This document shows positions 4,910 to 6,888 of a DNA stretch of 6,888 nucleotides, piece after piece. The DNA comes from Zymomonas sp. (GTDB lineage Bacteria; Pseudomonadota; Alphaproteobacteria; Sphingomonadales; Sphingomonadaceae), in NCBI GenBank assembly GCA_027489105.1, contig JAIYAJ010000280.1, forward strand, positions 1 to 6,888, given 5' to 3'. The position numbers and the translations under genes are program-made. Under the pieces are notes generated by a model. The model was given only the letters and a program-made list of their open reading frames with translations. It did no database searches and was not told the DNA's origin. The number at the start of each line of letters is the position of its first letter. Within the stretch, counting starts at the first letter, position 1.

Positions 4910-6888
4910 TCACTTCGCTTCTGCATAGGACAAGCCGAAGTTGCCCTCGGCGGCAAGGGGGATACCGGGCGCCCAATTAGGTGCACTTGACAGCTCCTCG
5001 ATGAGGCACTGCAGGAACTCGGACACGACAGCATCCGGCACGACGAAGACCAGCTCGTCATGAACCTGGTTGACGAAGGTCAGGCCGTAGTTGTGGAAGC
5101 GGCGCGAGGCGCGCGAGGCGGCCTCCATGGTGTGGATGCGGGCGGCGAACTGGACAAGGTTCTCAACCAGCTTGCCGCCATAGAGGCTCTTCCACTCGCG
5201 GCCATACTTGAACCGCCACTGCCACTGCCCCTTGAACAGCTCATGGTTGAGCCCGTGGTAGAAGAGGCACAGCCCGTTGGGCCCGACAATCTTCTGGTGC
5301 CGGAACTTGAACGGCCCGTACTCGAACCCGCTGTCGTGGCTGGCGAGCGCGGGCAGGGCGTTCTGCATTGTCTTCCAGCCATCGACGATCTTGGAGAAGC
5401 GCCTGCGGTAGGCCTGCACGATGTTGCCGGCGTCCACCAACGGGATGATCAGCTCCTGCCCCAGCTGCAGGCGGGACTGGACGCGCACCGTGTTCTGGAA
5501 CTTCGGTGCGCCCATCTGGTAGCCGAGCCCTAGAATACAGTTGTGTACGATCAGCGGGCCATCATTCGTCAGGATGGTGAAGCGGTGTCGCGGCCCGGCT
5601 GAGAGCAAGTCGTAGACGGGCAACCTCAGCTTCGAGATCTGCGATTTGTCGCTTGTTTCGGGTGTTTTGGCTTTTGGTGACAAAGCGGATGTTGCCGGGC
5701 TGGTAGCCGGCGTTGACATCAGTCCGGTCCATTTCGAGCGCTGGGTCATCCCAGCCCGGAAGCGACTGAACATACCTGAGAAACGCAGCCCGGTCTGTGC
5801 GCCACTCAGGCCAGACAGCGATCCCGCGCCCGCCGTAATGGCGGTAGTGCCGGTTTGTTGGGGCATGGCACCGACTGATCGCAGAGGAGAGCCGGTTGAG
5901 AAGTCGTGGCCTGTGGCTGTCATCAGGCATTGCTTCACGGTAGCACCAGTACCGTTTACGCGCGCCAGCCAGTTTGGCGCAATCGTTGCACCGGGTTGAT
6001 TTGAACGCTTTGAAATTATTGTGGGCGACAGTGTGCTCGGGCCGACCGCAGTCGCACTGGACAATGAGGGCAGAGACCCCGCGGCGTTTACCCTGGAGGT
6101 AACCAGTGACGACAATTCCGCCGCTGCGGTGGCCAATGCCAGGGAGCGGGTTTTTGCGTCGGAAACCAGATACTGCGCTTCCAACCACTGGGTCCCGCAC
6201 AATACGAGGTGATCCGGTGTCAATGAGACACCGGAGAGCTTGACGGTTTGCTTCCAGCCTTGCTGAACTAATCCTTTGTGGCATACCCACTCCTGTCCGT
6301 CCCAGACCTTGTGGTCGGTTGTAACCTTCTCGATAGCAACGGGCCCCCTGTTGGTGAGCACCAACGTACCGGCGGCAAGGCACTGCTTGCCAACAAAGCG
6401 CTCGGTAGGATGCTCCTTCTTGTTCACCGGGCGGCGGTAGATCTCCTCGCCGGCGAACTGCGAGTAGATGTCGTGGCCCAGCCGGAACGCCTCGACGAGG
6501 TCATCCTGCCCAGCGAAGTAGGGGTTGAAGCGCGCCTCGATCTGAGAGGCGTCAACCACGACGACCTTGTGCCCGGGCATGGCTTCCAGCGCCTCGCGCA
6601 GCACCGACGTGCGCCCCAGGTTCTGCATGTTCAGCTTCCAGTCACCTGAGAAGCGGTGCGTGTGGGCGCCGGAGTAGCGCAGCGGGATGGGCATCCACGG
6701 CAGCGGCTCCTTACCCGGCCAGGTAAGGTTGGCGATCGCCTGGAAGCGCGCCGTGCGGGTCTGCTCAATCGTCGACTTGAAGCCGAGCCGGGCGGCGACC
6801 AGCGCCTGCACGTCGGGGTTCTCGTGCTCCTCCAGCTCGATCATGCCGGCATCAGTCTTGGCGAAGGCGTAGGTCTCCTCGCCCGTGG
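4910..6888 (-). CDS. Family A DNA polymerase, C-terminal part, interrupted by an intein (5' end beyond window)
   Basis: This is the replicative, Pol I-like polymerase of the phage. Residue numbers count from the Met at 6844, but that Met is internal: the frame stays open to the window edge, so the true start and any exonuclease domain lie outside. Visible motifs are the template-binding region (GAHTHRFSG, about 59-67), motif A (DASQIEAR, D98), motif B (R149-x3-K153, interrupted after Q154 and resuming at C436 as CILGLGYQMG), and motif C (VHDE, H595-D596-E597). Motifs A and C supply the two catalytic aspartates. The position equivalent to E. coli Pol I Phe762 is Leu438. Without the 281-residue intein, 363 residues are visible. 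Splicing is needed to restore the O-helix, so unspliced protein should be inactive. The stop TGA lies 9 bp before the next gene. Assignment is very secure; the identity of any missing N-terminal domains is unknown. Confidence 0.96.
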   Translation of the reverse strand, partial: TGEETYAFAKTDAGMIELEEHENPDVQALVAARLGFKSTIEQTRTARFQAIANLTWPGKEPLPWMPIPLRYSGAHTHRFSGDWKLNMQNLGRTSVLREALEAMPGHKVVVVDASQIEARFNPYFAGQDDLVEAFRLGHDIYSQFAGEEIYRRPVNKKEHPTERFVGKQCLAAGTLVLTNRGPVAIEKVTTDHKVWDGQEWVCHKGLVQQGWKQTVKLSGVSLTPDHLVLCGTQWLEAQYLVSDAKTRSLALATAAAELSSLVTSRVNAAGSLPSLSSATAVGPSTLSPTIISKRSNQPGATIAPNWLARVNGTGATVKQCLMTATGHDFSTGSPLRSVGAMPQQTGTTAITAGAGSLSGLSGAQTGLRFSGMFSRFRAGMTQRSKWTGLMSTPATSPATSALSPKAKTPETSDKSQISKLRLPVYDLLSAGPRHRFTILTNDGPLIVHNCILGLGYQMGAPKFQNTVRVQSRLQLGQELIIPLVDAGNIVQAYRRRFSKIVDGWKTMQNALPALASHDSGFEYGPFKFRHQKIVGPNGLCLFYHGLNHELFKGQWQWRFKYGREWKSLYGGKLVENLVQFAARIHTMEAASRASRRFHNYGLTFVNQVHDELVFVVPDAVVSEFLQCLIEELSSAPNWAPGIPLAAEGNFGLSYAEAK
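5562..6284 (-). CDS. Putative HNH-like homing endonuclease encoded out of frame inside the intein
   Basis: This 240-residue protein is read in a different frame from the intein that contains it. Residues 56-105 resemble the Cys-rich module seen before phage HNH/AP2-type nucleases, with Cys77-x-Cys79 and Cys99-x2-Cys102 as likely zinc ligands. Residues 128-212 match the nuclease core I know from free-standing phage homing endonucleases: RLSSAISRCHAPTN, then HYRHYGGRGI (147-155 region), WPEW, LEMDRTD (183-189) and GYQPGNIRFVT (193-203). Residues 213-229 (IADLEAEVARLRLAL) look like a short coiled coil. The ATG at 6284 has AGGAG five bases upstream. A GTG start at 6383 in the same frame has no such support. 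The first 40 residues overlie intein block B and the last 20 overlie block F. The inferred role is to cut intein-free polymerase genes and drive homing. Catalytic residues are inferred from family resemblance only. Confidence 0.84.
   Translation of the reverse strand: MPQRISSARLEANRQALRCLIDTGSPRIVRDPVVGSAVSGFRRKNPLPGIGHRSGGIVVTGYLQGKRRGVSALIVQCDCGRPEHTVAHNNFKAFKSTRCNDCAKLAGARKRYWCYREAMPDDSHRPRLLNRLSSAISRCHAPTNRHYRHYGGRGIAVWPEWRTDRAAFLRYVQSLPGWDDPALEMDRTDVNAGYQPGNIRFVTKSQNTRNKRQIADLEAEVARLRLALSRAATPLHHPDE
6088..6102. repeat. Dispersed palindrome, copy 7
   Basis: TTACC-CTGGA-GGTAA inside the intein and nested endonuclease, encoding Tyr-Leu-Gln-Gly-Lys in the endonuclease frame. Confidence 0.62.
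6282..6294 (-). promoter_or_regulatory. Ribosome binding site for the nested endonuclease
   Basis: On the minus strand AGGAG (6290-6294) lies five bases before ATG (6282-6284), which is optimal spacing. The same bases are intein codons 30-34 (Gln-Glu-Trp-Val-Cys), so this signal is embedded in coding sequence. It fixes the preferred start of the out-of-frame endonuclease. Confidence 0.75.
6711..6726. repeat. Dispersed palindrome, copy 8
   Basis: TTACC-CGGCCA-GGTAA inside the polymerase gene, encoding Thr-Trp-Pro-Gly-Lys. Confidence 0.64.

Larger units (their letters stand above)
5540..6382 (-). mobile_element. Class 1 intein in polymerase motif B (281 aa)
   Basis: This insert is a protein-splicing element read in the polymerase frame. 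It begins with Cys1 (CLAAGTLVLT, block A) and has a block B of type TxxH (T55-P-D-H58). Block F is VYDLLSAG followed by H266, and it ends in block G with His280-Asn281 followed by Cys+1 of the polymerase. These are the residues needed for the N-S shift, transesterification, Asn cyclisation and ligation, so splicing competence is expected. There is no LAGLIDADG or other endonuclease domain in this frame. Residues of about 70-250 form a Ser/Thr/Ala/Gly/Pro-rich linker. That linker is the out-of-frame reading of the endonuclease gene at 5562-6284. Codons such as GTT, ACA, AAA, GGA and TTA are more AT-ending than in the flanking polymerase, consistent with horizontal acquisition. A group I intron is ruled out because the frame is continuous and the splicing blocks are present. 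Confidence 0.94.

Noticed and set aside
5540..6382. Group I intron interpretation of the polymerase insert
   Set aside because: The polymerase frame is continuous through the insert and carries intein blocks A, B, F and G with Cys1, TxxH, His-Asn and Cys+1.
6285..6383. Extension of the nested endonuclease to a GTG at 6383
   Set aside because: No Shine-Dalgarno precedes it, it starts exactly over the intein's first codons, and its 33 extra residues show no family resemblance. The ATG at 6284 has an ideal AGGAG.

Overview
This is a 6.9-kb piece of a GC-rich (roughly 60-65% G+C by eye) tailed-bacteriophage or prophage genome. All ten supportable conventional genes lie on the minus strand and read right to left. 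They are tightly packed, with stop/start overlaps of the ATGA, GTGA and TGATG type, and strong Shine-Dalgarno sequences precede most of them. A consensus sigma70-type promoter and GC-ending codons suggest a proteobacterial host, but the species cannot be named from the sequence. Both window edges cut a gene.

Layout in transcription order. (1) The 3' part of a family A DNA polymerase (4910 to beyond 6888) is interrupted in its catalytic motif B by a 281-residue intein (5540-6382). (2) A small unknown gene (4664-4900) follows. (3) A 200-bp regulatory gap (4462-4663) holds an 11-bp dyad, a TTGACT-N17-TATATT promoter and a leader with a GC-rich hairpin. (4) Downstream come two unknown genes (4273-4461 and 3794-4255), a RecB/Cas4-like PD-(D/E)XK nuclease (3105-3791), two small unknown genes (2770-3105 and 2556-2777), a VRR-NUC nuclease (2260-2559), an SNF2-type helicase (716-2263), a conserved phage protein of unknown role (252-683) and the start of another (1-218). 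Together this reads as a phage replication/recombination module: polymerase, helicase and two nucleases.

The most striking feature is inside the intein. The intein's splicing blocks are intact in the polymerase frame, but that frame contains no endonuclease domain, only a Ser/Thr/Ala/Gly-rich linker. In a different frame of the same strand, wholly inside the intein (5562-6284), lies a convincing 240-residue homing-endonuclease-like gene. It has a Cys-rich zinc-ribbon-like N-terminal region, a YGGRGI-type HNH-like nuclease core and a coiled-coil tail. It has its own AGGAG ribosome binding site, which is simultaneously intein coding sequence. The locus therefore appears to encode intein splicing and its putative mobility enzyme in overlapping frames, rather than as the usual in-frame fusion.

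A second unexplained signal is a short palindrome, TTACC-N4-6-GGTAA/G, found eight times in the window. Four copies overlap a ribosome binding site or lie just inside a start codon. A third is a pair of islands of AT-ending codons lying exactly over helicase motifs I and VI.
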